A DNA stretch of 35,162 nucleotides from Phascolarctobacterium faecium DSM 14760 (GTDB taxonomy: Bacteria; Bacillota; Negativicutes; Acidaminococcales; Acidaminococcaceae): assembly GCF_003269275.1 (NCBI RefSeq), contig NZ_QLTS01000013.1, forward strand, positions 1-35,162, in the 5' to 3' direction. Made by a program: the position numbers and the translations under genes. The notes beneath the pieces were generated by a model. That model made no database searches. It saw nothing but the letters and a program-made list of their open reading frames with translations, and was not told where the DNA came from. Shown here one piece after another: positions 6,869 through 14,522 of the stretch. The first letter of the stretch is position 1; every line of letters starts with the position of its first letter.

Positions 6869-7929
6869 CTTTCTGCTCCCTTCCGCCCAAAGAAGCTGAA
6901 TGGATTTTTACAGAAGGCACGGATATTTTTCCAGGTCAGCTCGCTGGTCCCCATGATCCCGTGCCGCCAGAAAAGCACGCAGGCCATCAGCAGCGCCGAG
7001 AAAATCACCATCCTGAAACCAGGACGGAAAAGCGGAATATCCATACCAAAAAGCATCAGGGGTTCGTCAAATACACGCAGGAACTCCAGCCCGGCCGTAA
7101 CGATGACAGCACCCAGCATACTGCCGGTAATACTTCCCATACCGCCTAAAACGATAATCAGCAAAAAATTATAGGTCAATGTAAAAAGGAAATTCTTCGG
7201 ATCAACAGTTCCCAGCAGCGCACCATACAAGCCGCCGCCCACGCCGGCAAAAAAAGCACTGATCATAAATGCCAGATTTTTGTGCCAGAACAGGCTTACT
7301 CCCATCGCTTCAGCCGCGATCTCATCTTCGCGGATCGCTTTAAACGCACGGCCATAAGAAGAATTAATCAGAAGTGCTATAAAAATAAAAGTCACTGCCG
7401 TCGCCAGAAAAATATAACGCACATCATTAAGAGGCGGTATATCTTTGATACCCAAAGCCCCGTTAGTGATGCTCTGCGCATTAGTTATCCAGATACGGAT
7501 AATTTCGGAAAAGCCCAGCGTCGCCACAGCAAGATAATCCCCGCGCAGACGCAATACCGGCGTACCGATCAGAAAAGCCACTAAAGCGGCTAAAAGTCCA
7601 CCGGCAATCAGGGCCAGCCACAAGGGCATTTGAATATCAGCGATCAGCGGGTTCATCGGTGCCGCATAAAAAACATTAGGCCGCAGCTCTACAGGCACGG
7701 TAAAAATGCCTACAACATAAGCGCCTATAGCCATAAAACCAGCCTGCCCCAGCGAAAACTGACCAACAAACCCATTCGTCAGATTCATGGATAAGCCGAT
7801 AATTGCATAAACCAGACACAGATTGACGATCCTGCGGATATAAGAATCCATCTCGGTCTGGACGAAGCAGGCAACGCCAAAGAGTGCGGCAATAGCGATC
7901 AAAGTAAGGAAAACATCTTTCTTTTTCAT
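6865..7929 (-). CDS. livM: Branched-chain amino acid ABC transporter, permease LivM
   Basis: Inner-membrane permease of about 354 residues with about ten hydrophobic segments. It carries the LivM features N-L-T-N-G-F-V-G-Q-F-S-L-G-Q-A-G-F-M-A-I-G-A-Y near residue 50 and the coupling-helix region R-A-F-K-A-I-R-E-D-E-I-A-A-E-A-M-G near 205. I prefer the ATG at 7929 (start MKKKDVFL), with AAGG 10 nt upstream. The alternative GTG at 7938 overlaps the livH stop but sits too close to that ribosome binding site. It pairs with LivH to form the channel for LivJ-delivered amino acids. Confidence 0.93.
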   Translation of the reverse strand: MKKKDVFLTLIAIAALFGVACFVQTEMDSYIRRIVNLCLVYAIIGLSMNLTNGFVGQFSLGQAGFMAIGAYVVGIFTVPVELRPNVFYAAPMNPLIADIQMPLWLALIAGGLLAALVAFLIGTPVLRLRGDYLAVATLGFSEIIRIWITNAQSITNGALGIKDIPPLNDVRYIFLATAVTFIFIALLINSSYGRAFKAIREDEIAAEAMGVSLFWHKNLAFMISAFFAGVGGGLYGALLGTVDPKNFLFTLTYNFLLIIVLGGMGSITGSMLGAVIVTAGLEFLRVFDEPLMLFGMDIPLFRPGFRMVIFSALLMACVLFWRHGIMGTSELTWKNIRAFCKNPFSFFGRKGAER

Positions 7930-7934
7930 CTTCG

Positions 7935-8855
7935 TCACACCTTCTCAGTCGTTTTTTCGCCCAAAAGGCCGGTAGGTTTATAAAACAGAATCACAATAAG
8001 CACGATAAAAGCAAAGGCATCTCGGTAACCGGAAAGCTGCGGGAAAAAAGCAACTATCAGGATCTCTCCCAGGCCGAGTATAAAGCCGCCCAGCACTGCA
8101 CCCTTGATATTGCCGATGCCGCCGATAACCGCCGCAATAAAGCATTTCAAACCCGGCATAACCCCCATCATCGGGGTAATGCCAGGATAGCGGATACCCC
8201 ACATAATAGCGCCAATAGCGGCCAAAGAGGACCCGATAATAAATGTGATCGAAATTATTTTATCAATATCGACGCCCATAACGCGCGCGATCTCATAGTC
8301 TTTGGAAACTGCACGCATAGCCATACCTGTTTTAGTATGATTTACAATGTGCAGCAGCACAACAAGGCTGATTATTGTAATAACGGGAATGACCAGACAG
8401 ATCGCCTGGATCTGAATCCCACCGATAGAAATATTCTGCGATAAAAGTTCAATATTAGGAAAACGCATCGGACGGCCGCTGAATAAGTAATTAGCCAGGT
8501 TTTCCAATAAAAATGAAGCGCCGATAGCAGAAATAAGAACAGAATTTTTCGGTGCGTCACGCAACGGACGATAAGCCGTCCGTTCAATCACTACACCTAA
8601 AATTGCCGTAGCAATAATGACTCCGACAAAAGTAATATACCAGGGAATGTGAAAAACGGTAATACCGAAAAAGGCAAAATAACATGCCATCATAACGATA
8701 TCGCCGTGTGCAAAGTTTATCATCAATAAAATGCCATAGACCATCGTATAACCGATGGCGATCAGGGCATAAAGACTGCCGAGAGATATGCCGTTAGCCA
8801 AATGCTGCGCAAGACTGTCACCGGACATATTCGCAATCGCTTGGAAAAATTCCAT
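7935..8855 (-). CDS. livH: Branched-chain amino acid ABC transporter, permease LivH
   Basis: Inner-membrane permease of about 306 residues. Its N-terminal region, G-I-S-L-G-S-L-Y-A-L-I-A-I-G-Y-T-M-V-Y-G, is the LivH hallmark, followed by I-N-F-A-H-G-D. The coupling region is M-A-M-R-A-V-S-K-D-Y-E-I-A-R-V-M-G and the end is L-F-Y-K-P-T-G-L-L-G. The ATG at 8855 (MEFFQAIANMSG) is chosen because GAGGTG stands six nucleotides before it. The longer frame from 8876 would put this site inside the gene. A hairpin between livJ and this gene may lower its expression relative to livJ. Confidence 0.94.
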   Translation of the reverse strand: MEFFQAIANMSGDSLAQHLANGISLGSLYALIAIGYTMVYGILLMINFAHGDIVMMACYFAFFGITVFHIPWYITFVGVIIATAILGVVIERTAYRPLRDAPKNSVLISAIGASFLLENLANYLFSGRPMRFPNIELLSQNISIGGIQIQAICLVIPVITIISLVVLLHIVNHTKTGMAMRAVSKDYEIARVMGVDIDKIISITFIIGSSLAAIGAIMWGIRYPGITPMMGVMPGLKCFIAAVIGGIGNIKGAVLGGFILGLGEILIVAFFPQLSGYRDAFAFIVLIVILFYKPTGLLGEKTTEKV

Positions 8856-8883
8856 GAAAAACACCTCATGACACAAAAGAATT

Positions 8884-8910
8884 GCTCCCTTCCCTTAAGG
8901 AGAAGGGAGC
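8884..8910 (-). terminator. Intercistronic hairpin between livJ and livH (partial terminator or mRNA stabiliser)
   Basis: On the minus strand GCTCCCTTC-TCCTTAAGG-GAAGGGAGC forms a 9-bp stem, followed by AATTCTTTTG rather than a clean T-run. Position and form suit partial termination or 3'-end protection of the livJ message, which would give an excess of binding protein over permease. Confidence 0.6.
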
Positions 8911-8949
8911 ACTAACATAAAGCAAAAGGGTTATGAAAGAACCAATGAA

Positions 8950-10104
8950 TTATTTAGCTTCTACAAAATCCAGGAATGTAAATTTGCCGTCTTTAACAGT
9001 TTTGATCACAGCGCCTTTAATAGGATCGCCGTTTTTATCAAGAGTAGTCATACCGGTTACACATTCCAGATCTTTAGTTGCTGCGATAGCGTCACGAATC
9101 TTAACGGTATCAGTAGAACCTGCGCGTTTGATGCCGTCGATAGCGATCAGATAAGCATCATAAGCCATTGCAGTCAATGCGGAAGGCTCGCCTTTATACT
9201 CTTTTACGTATTCATCCAGGAATTTTTTAGCTTCCGGAGTAGTTGCTTTTTCACGGTCAAACGCAGTAGAAAGAGCTACGCCTTCAACATCTTTGCCGCC
9301 AACATCGATGAATTCCTGAGTTTCCCAGGTATCGCCGCCCATAAAGGGAGCTTCGATGCCAAGCTGACGGGCTTGTTTTACAAGCAGTGCAGATTCGGTA
9401 AAGTTACCGGGTGCGAAAATCGCATCAGGATTTTTAGCTTTGATATTGGTAAGAATAGCACTGAAATCTTTATCGCCTGTTTGATAGTTTGCGATCTCAA
9501 CAATGCTGTTTTCATCACCGGTCAATTTTATGAAAGCTTCTTTGAAGAATTTCGCCAGACCAACTGCATAGTCATTGGAAACTTCCTGCACGATGGCAAC
9601 TTTTTTAGCACCTTGTTTGAATGCATAGTTAGCCATAACGGTACCCTGGAACGGATCAATAAAGCAGGCACGGAAATAATAGTCATTATTAGCAGTTACC
9701 TGCGGATTAGTACAGCTGGTACCAACAGCCGGAACTTTACTGTCTTTTACGATATTACCTGCCGCCATAGACAGCGAAGAACCATAAGAACCTACGATAA
9801 CGCTTACTTTATCTTTTTCGATAAGGCGGGCTGCAACAGAAGCAGCTTCAGCTTTATCAGATTTGTTATCAGCTACAACAAGCTCGATCTTTTTGCCTAA
9901 AACTTCAGGATGCAGTTTGTTGGCAAGCTTGATACCGCGGAGTTCCAGTTCGCCTCCGGCAGCATTATCACCGGTCAATGGCAGGAAAACGCCGACTTTG
10001 ATCACGTCGGATGCTTTAGCATCTTCCTTTTTCTCGCCGCCGCAGCCTGCTACTAAGCTCATTGCTACTGCTGAAGCCAACAGCGCTGATAATATTTTTT
10101 TCAT
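8950..10104 (-). CDS. livJ: Branched-chain amino acid-binding lipoprotein LivJ
   Basis: Type I periplasmic binding protein of about 384 residues that captures Leu/Ile/Val (or a related amino acid) for LivHMGF. The N-terminus M-K-K-I-L-S-A-L-L-A-S-A-V-A-M-S-L-V-A-G-C is a lipoprotein signal with the lipobox Leu-Val-Ala-Gly-Cys, so the protein is membrane-anchored. The mature part shows the fold's markers I-K-V-G-V-F-L-P-L-T-G near 40 and A-V-G-T-S-C-T-N-P near 125. The frame opens at 10140, but the lipoprotein signal fixes the start near 10104. A TTG at 10110 has slightly better spacing to AAGGGA. First gene of the liv operon, behind a strong promoter at 10166-10194. Confidence 0.95.
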   Translation of the reverse strand: MKKILSALLASAVAMSLVAGCGGEKKEDAKASDVIKVGVFLPLTGDNAAGGELELRGIKLANKLHPEVLGKKIELVVADNKSDKAEAASVAARLIEKDKVSVIVGSYGSSLSMAAGNIVKDSKVPAVGTSCTNPQVTANNDYYFRACFIDPFQGTVMANYAFKQGAKKVAIVQEVSNDYAVGLAKFFKEAFIKLTGDENSIVEIANYQTGDKDFSAILTNIKAKNPDAIFAPGNFTESALLVKQARQLGIEAPFMGGDTWETQEFIDVGGKDVEGVALSTAFDREKATTPEAKKFLDEYVKEYKGEPSALTAMAYDAYLIAIDGIKRAGSTDTVKIRDAIAATKDLECVTGMTTLDKNGDPIKGAVIKTVKDGKFTFLDFVEAK

Positions 10105-10165
10105 TTTCAATGTAATCTGTCCCTTCTTTACTGTTTGCACAGCTTTTTCCCCTTAACTGTAAATG

Positions 10166-10194
10166 ATTATAACATCAAAGCACGGATGTGACAA
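10166..10194 (-). promoter_or_regulatory. livJ: Strong sigma-70 promoter of the liv operon
   Basis: TTGTCA (10194-10189), exactly 17 nt, then a perfect TATAAT (10171-10166), about 60 nt upstream of the livJ start. The rest of the 380-nt gap up to metH holds a 10-bp palindrome TTGTATACAA (10394-10403) but no gene and no clear metH terminator. Confidence 0.8.
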
Positions 10195-10485
10195 TATTAC
10201 TATTTCTTCACAATTTCTTTACAGTTTTCAAACAGCGTTTTTCGTATTTTAACATTTTTGTAAGAATAATGTTGCTGCAAAGCGTTGCTTTTTCACTGTT
10301 TTGTCCTCGCAAAAAGAACTTTCCCGAAAACAAAAACACGGCAAGTCCGCCTCTCGTGTACAGTGACATCAGAGATTTTCTCGCCGCGCGTTTTTGTATA
10401 CAATATACTTTGCATATTTTTTTGTATATCTGCCCTTAACAGCCGTTCTTGCAGCTGTCCCCCGCTGCAAAGGCCTGTCAGCAAA

Positions 10486-12852
10486 TCATTTTTCTACAAC
10501 TTCGTTGACATAACCAACAGCACTGACAGCGTTAGGCGCGTAGTGATCGGCGCCGATACTGTCAGCATAGTCCTGTGTCAAAACAGCACCGCCCACAACT
10601 ATACGGCAGTTGCAGACATCACGCAAAGCCTTGATCGTAGCTGCCATTGCACCTACTGTAGTCGTCATCAAAGCTGACAGTCCTACAACATGAGCCTTGT
10701 GCTCCAATACAGCTTTCACTATTGCTTCTACAGCTACATCCTTACCAAGGTCGATAACGTTATAACCATAATTTTCCAGCAGTACCTTAACTATATTTTT
10801 ACCGATATCATGGATGTCACCCTTAACTGTAGCAATAACAACAGCAGTACCTTTTTCCACAGCGCCACCGTCAGCCATCCTGTCGCGTATCACCTCAAAA
10901 GCTGCCTTCGCGGCATCGGCGCTCATCAAAAGCTGCGGCAGAAACAGATTTTTTCTCTCAAAACCATTTCCAACAAAATCTAAAGCCGGTATCATCTGAG
11001 TATTGATAATATCCAGTGGTTTTTCTGTTTCCAGCAACCGGGTCACAGCCAGACGGCTCTGTTCCTGTAAACCTTTAACGATCGCATCGTGCAGCGTATA
11101 TTCACTGACAGCAGCTGTCGGAACTTTATTTACGTAATCAGCAAAACGCTTCACATATGCCTTGCAGCCTCCGTCCAATCCTTTTAAAGCTCTATACGCA
11201 TAGTAAGCATCCAGCATCGCTTTACTCTGCGGATTGATAATAGCGCAGGAAAGCCCCGCCTCCATTGCCAGAGTGAAAAATGTACTGTTGACAGCATCAC
11301 GTGACGGCAGTCCGAAAGAAATATTAGAAACGCCCATAATCGTTTTGATTTTCTGCTCTGTCAATTTACGGATCACTTCCAAGTCAACAGCAGCGTTGTC
11401 AGGTCCCGTACTTATCGTCAGCGCCAGCGGATCAATAATAATGTTACGTTTTTCGATACCGCATTCAGCGGCGCGTGCGATTATTTTCTCCGCAACGGCC
11501 AACCTGCCTGCAGCTGTTGCAGGAATGCCGTCATCATCTAACGCCAGGCCAACCACAACAGCCCCGTATTTTTTTACCAGCGGCAGTACCTTTGCCAGCG
11601 ATTCATCTTTACCGCTGACAGAATTTAACAGCGGTTTGCCATTATATAAACGCAGAGCCCGCTCCATAGTCTCATAATCTGAAGTATCGATCTGCAGCGG
11701 TGCCGAAGTGACGGCCTGCAAAGCCAGAACTGTTTTCTCTGCAGCGGCAGCTTCGTTGATACCCGGCACACCTACATTGACATCCAGGATATGGGCGTCA
11801 TTTTCAAGCTGCTCCAACCCCAGCCGGCAAATATAATCCAGATCTGCGTCTAAAATAGCCTGTTTTAAACGCGGCTTACCTGTAGGATTGATGCGCTCGC
11901 CTATGATCACAGGCTCCCCGCCGATAACAACAGCTTTGCCATAAGAAGAAACCACAGTCAGATCACAGCTGCGGCGTCCTCCCGGCTTCATACCATAGCA
12001 CTTTTCGATCAGAGCTTTAATATGTTCCGGAGTAGTACCGCAGCAGCCTCCGGCGACAGAAATACCCAGTGGTATCATTTCCTGCATCAGCTCTGCAAAT
12101 TCATCTGCGGCAACGTCAAAGACAGTTTTACCGTCACGCTGTACGGGCAGCCCGGCATTAGGATTCAAAACGATCGGCAGCGAGCATGCTTCTATTAGCT
12201 GCGGCAGCAGCCTGCGCATTTGTTTCGGTCCCAAGCCGCAGTTAAACCCTACAGCATCTGCCCCCAGCCCCTCCACCATTGCTACCGCGCTCAAAACGTC
12301 AGCACCGGTCAACAGCTTACCATCTTCATCAAACGTCAACGTAACGATCACCGGCAGATCACAGTTTTCTTTTGCCGCCAAAAGCGCGGCTTTGATCTCA
12401 TAAGTATCGCTCATCGTCTCGATCAGAATCAGATCAGCTCCGTGTCTGGCACCGCTGCGTACCATTTCACCATAAATATCCACAGCTTCCTCAAACGGAA
12501 GATCACCATAAGGCGCCAGTAATTTTCCGGTAGGGCCGAGATTCAGTGCCACAAACGCTTTTGTACGTCCGGCACAGGCAGCTTTGCCTATTTTTAAAGC
12601 AGCCCCCACAACTTCATCAACGGTGATATCCATCCCTTTAAATTTAAGACGGTTCGCCCCGAAGGTATTGCTTTTTATGATATTCGAACCGTTATTCAAA
12701 TACGCTTCATGTACAGACTGCACTTCAGCCGCATGAGTAAAATTCCACAGCTCCGGCAGCTCGCCCGGCTGCAGCCCCAATGCCTGCAGCATCGTCCCGG
12801 TAGCGCCGTCAAAAAATAATAATTCTTTACCTAATAAATCCCTGAAACCCAT
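10486..12852 (-). CDS. metH: Cobalamin-dependent methionine synthase, short form lacking the activation domain
   Basis: 788-aa enzyme transferring a methyl group from 5-methyl-THF via cobalamin to homocysteine. Order: a homocysteine-binding zinc barrel (about 1-290; F-D-G-A-T-G-T-M-L-Q at the start, V-G-F-N-C-G and G-G-C-C-G-T-T supplying the zinc cysteines); a pterin-binding barrel (about 315-575; I-I-G-E-R-I-N-P-T-G-K and D-V-N-V-G-V-P-G); a cobalamin cap; and a B12 Rossmann domain (about 665-788) with G-D-I-H-D-I-G-K-N, whose His ligates cobalt. The C-terminal SAM-binding reactivation domain of E. coli MetH is absent and is encoded by the gene upstream. The ATG at 12852 has AAAGGA nine nucleotides upstream and lies 4 nt after that gene's stop. 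Confidence 0.95.
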   Translation of the reverse strand: MGFRDLLGKELLFFDGATGTMLQALGLQPGELPELWNFTHAAEVQSVHEAYLNNGSNIIKSNTFGANRLKFKGMDITVDEVVGAALKIGKAACAGRTKAFVALNLGPTGKLLAPYGDLPFEEAVDIYGEMVRSGARHGADLILIETMSDTYEIKAALLAAKENCDLPVIVTLTFDEDGKLLTGADVLSAVAMVEGLGADAVGFNCGLGPKQMRRLLPQLIEACSLPIVLNPNAGLPVQRDGKTVFDVAADEFAELMQEMIPLGISVAGGCCGTTPEHIKALIEKCYGMKPGGRRSCDLTVVSSYGKAVVIGGEPVIIGERINPTGKPRLKQAILDADLDYICRLGLEQLENDAHILDVNVGVPGINEAAAAEKTVLALQAVTSAPLQIDTSDYETMERALRLYNGKPLLNSVSGKDESLAKVLPLVKKYGAVVVGLALDDDGIPATAAGRLAVAEKIIARAAECGIEKRNIIIDPLALTISTGPDNAAVDLEVIRKLTEQKIKTIMGVSNISFGLPSRDAVNSTFFTLAMEAGLSCAIINPQSKAMLDAYYAYRALKGLDGGCKAYVKRFADYVNKVPTAAVSEYTLHDAIVKGLQEQSRLAVTRLLETEKPLDIINTQMIPALDFVGNGFERKNLFLPQLLMSADAAKAAFEVIRDRMADGGAVEKGTAVVIATVKGDIHDIGKNIVKVLLENYGYNVIDLGKDVAVEAIVKAVLEHKAHVVGLSALMTTTVGAMAATIKALRDVCNCRIVVGGAVLTQDYADSIGADHYAPNAVSAVGYVNEVVEK

Positions 12853-12856
12853 GCTT

Positions 12857-13486
12857 TCATTCCTTTCTAAATTCGCACGCTCGATTAACGCACGCCGCAC
12901 ATTTACTGGTATTGCAGACGGTATCTTCAGTCAATCCTATCACAGCCGTCACTGATTTTATAGGAGTCAGCATATAACCATCGGTCAAAGTCAGACCGAT
13001 TCGTTTTGTACAATCCAGCAGCATAAGCAGCTGACGCTGATCCTCCAGCCGCCAGTCGCCATACCCCGGTGAAAAACGCGGTTTCAAGTGCAGCCCTGCT
13101 GCAGCCGCTATCTCGGCTTCGGTTTCATCACAATAACTTTCGATCAGAGCCGCGCATACAGCCTGAGCAGCAGCTGCCTGTGCTACGTTAGTCAATGCCA
13201 GACGCCTCAAAACAGTATCGGCATTACTGCCTAAAGTAGCAGCCAAAACCGCCGCTTTTTGACAGCCCTGCAAATGTCCTGCCAAATTTTTGCTTTCAAA
13301 ACGCATGCCATTATCTACTAAGGTCACGCCTGCATCATCTACACGGCACGCAAAAATCTGCCAGCAGCTTCTGGGACGCACTTCGTTCCGCAGCTGCAAA
13401 TAAGCCAGATCAGCCAAAACAGCCGCCTCATTATCATCTTTTTTCGCGCCCATATACCTCACGGCTTCAGCTCTGTCATACTTCAT
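12857..13486 (-). CDS. Stand-alone methionine synthase reactivation (activation-domain) protein
   Basis: 209-aa protein matching the C-terminal activation domain of MetH as a free polypeptide. It is predicted to bind SAM and reductively remethylate inactive cob(II)alamin on MetH. Around residues 140-185 the core R-F-S-P-G-Y-G-D-W-x4-Q-x2-L-L-x-L-L-D-C-T-K-R-I-G-L-T-L-T-D-G-Y-M-L-T-P-I-K-S corresponds to the 'R-x-S-P-G-Y ... L-T-x8-P' region of that domain. The end carries four closely spaced cysteines (C-N-T-S-K-C-A-A-C-V-N-R-A-C), so a metal site is possible. It overlaps the metF stop by 4 nt (ATGA) and precedes metH by 4 nt, fitting equal production with both enzymes. Confidence 0.9.
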   Translation of the reverse strand: MKYDRAEAVRYMGAKKDDNEAAVLADLAYLQLRNEVRPRSCWQIFACRVDDAGVTLVDNGMRFESKNLAGHLQGCQKAAVLAATLGSNADTVLRRLALTNVAQAAAAQAVCAALIESYCDETEAEIAAAAGLHLKPRFSPGYGDWRLEDQRQLLMLLDCTKRIGLTLTDGYMLTPIKSVTAVIGLTEDTVCNTSKCAACVNRACEFRKE

Positions 13487-14334
13487 TTTACGATCTCCGA
13501 CAGATTTTTCATGATCCCGCCGATGATTTCCGGCCGGTTCATCGTATAAACATGAATATTTTTCAGTCCGTTAGCGATCAAATCAACAATCTGCCCCGTA
13601 GCATAAGCAATACCCGCCTGTTTTAACGCTTCGGGATCATCTGCAAATTTCTCGACGATAGCGCGGTAATTCGCAGGCAGTTTGGTCCCGCTCAATTCAC
13701 AGATCCGGTTGATCTGTTTGGCATTTGTCACCGGCATAATACCCGCCACGACCGGCACATCGATACCATGCCGCAGCAGTCTGTACATATAATTGTAAAT
13801 AATATTATTGTCAAACACCATCTGCGTCACTAAAAAGTCGCAGCCACTGTCGATTTTCCGTCTGGTATTGACAATATCACGATCCAGAGAGCCGGCTTCC
13901 GGATGTCCTTCCGGATAACAGGCCCCGCCGACACAAAAATCACCGGCTTTTTTGATTTTCCCCATCAAATCACTGGCATGGGCAAAATCCCCGTCATTGC
14001 CATTCACCGCATCTCCGCGCAGAGCCAAAACATTCTGGACGCCAGCAGCCCGCATCTGTGCCAAAACATCGTCGATCTTGGCTTCATCAGCATCGATACA
14101 GGTCAGATGCGCCAGCGCTGGGCGTCCGCTGGCTTCTATTGCCCGGGCAATAGCCACCGTCTGACCCACAGATGTACCGCCGGCCCCATACGTAACACTC
14201 ATAAAATGCGGACCCACCTCGGCAATATCACTGACTATATTCAAAGCATTCTGCAGCTCTGTACCTGCTTTAGGTGGAAACAGCTCGCAGGAAATGCACA
14301 CCTTTTCGTTTTTTAATAAATCAATAATTTTCAT
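13483..14334 (-). CDS. metF: 5,10-methylenetetrahydrofolate reductase
   Basis: About 283-aa flavin enzyme reducing 5,10-methylene-THF to 5-methyl-THF, the methyl donor for MetH downstream. It shows the MetF features E-L-F-P-P-K near residue 17, F-M-S-V-T-Y-G-A-G-G-T-S near 47, A-L-R-G-D near 108 (folate and FAD binding), F-L-V-T-Q-M-V-F-D near 168 and V-V-A-G-I-M-P-V-T-N near 198. The ATG at 14334 (start MKIIDLLKNEK) has GAGG about 10 nt upstream. The frame opens at 14364, but the extra residues do not fit the family. First gene of the three-gene methionine operon. Confidence 0.95.
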   Translation of the reverse strand: MKIIDLLKNEKVCISCELFPPKAGTELQNALNIVSDIAEVGPHFMSVTYGAGGTSVGQTVAIARAIEASGRPALAHLTCIDADEAKIDDVLAQMRAAGVQNVLALRGDAVNGNDGDFAHASDLMGKIKKAGDFCVGGACYPEGHPEAGSLDRDIVNTRRKIDSGCDFLVTQMVFDNNIIYNYMYRLLRHGIDVPVVAGIMPVTNAKQINRICELSGTKLPANYRAIVEKFADDPEALKQAGIAYATGQIVDLIANGLKNIHVYTMNRPEIIGGIMKNLSEIVK

Positions 14335-14372
14335 CAGCAGCAACCTCTTTCCCCTAATACACATTTCTAATA

Positions 14373-14401
14373 ATTCTAAACAAAAATGCTAATAAACGCA
14401 A
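14373..14401 (-). promoter_or_regulatory. metF: Candidate promoter of the metF operon
   Basis: TTGCGT (14401-14396), 17-nt spacer, TAGAAT (14378-14373). The predicted transcript would have a leader of about 30 nt, too short for an S-box, T-box or cobalamin riboswitch. Confidence 0.5.
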
Positions 14402-14423
14402 ATACTATTTATTCTTTACGTTT
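14394..14423. promoter_or_regulatory. Imperfect 9-12-9 inverted repeat over the metF -35 region (operator candidate)
   Basis: AAACGCAAA (14394-14402) and TTTACGTTT (14415-14423) are inverted copies with one mismatch, 12 nt apart. One arm covers the -35 hexamer of the candidate metF promoter, where a repressor would be effective. The protein that would bind is unknown. Confidence 0.4.
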
Positions 14424-14466
14424 AACCATTTACTATTTCGCTACAGATGTTACAAAAACAGGTCAA

Positions 14467-14504
14467 GAATAAAAAGGTATGGGCATGCCCATACCTTTTT
14501 ATTC
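14467..14504. terminator. 38-bp perfect palindrome acting as terminator of the histidine kinase gene
   Basis: The two 19-nt arms are exact reverse complements, centred on GCATGC. On the minus strand the stem GGTATGGGC/GCCCATACC is followed by TTTTTATTC. It follows the kinase stop and precedes the metF promoter, and could terminate in either direction. Confidence 0.85.
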
Positions 14505-14522
14505 AGCTTACTATCAATCACC

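Noticed and set aside
9373-9900. 175-codon plus-strand ORF
   Set aside because: Antisense to livJ; no ribosome binding site or recognisable motif.
10394-10403. Palindrome TTGTATACAA in the metH-livJ gap
   Set aside because: Ten base pairs of AT-rich symmetry with no second copy or promoter at the right place; too weak to call an operator.
10293-10484. 63-codon minus-strand ORF after metH
   Set aside because: TTG start overlapping the metH stop without a ribosome binding site, and no domain. The sequence changes to AT-rich promoter DNA within it.
14335-14466. SAM, T-box or cobalamin riboswitch upstream of the metF operon
   Set aside because: No conserved riboswitch core elements, and the candidate promoter leaves a leader of only about 30 nt.
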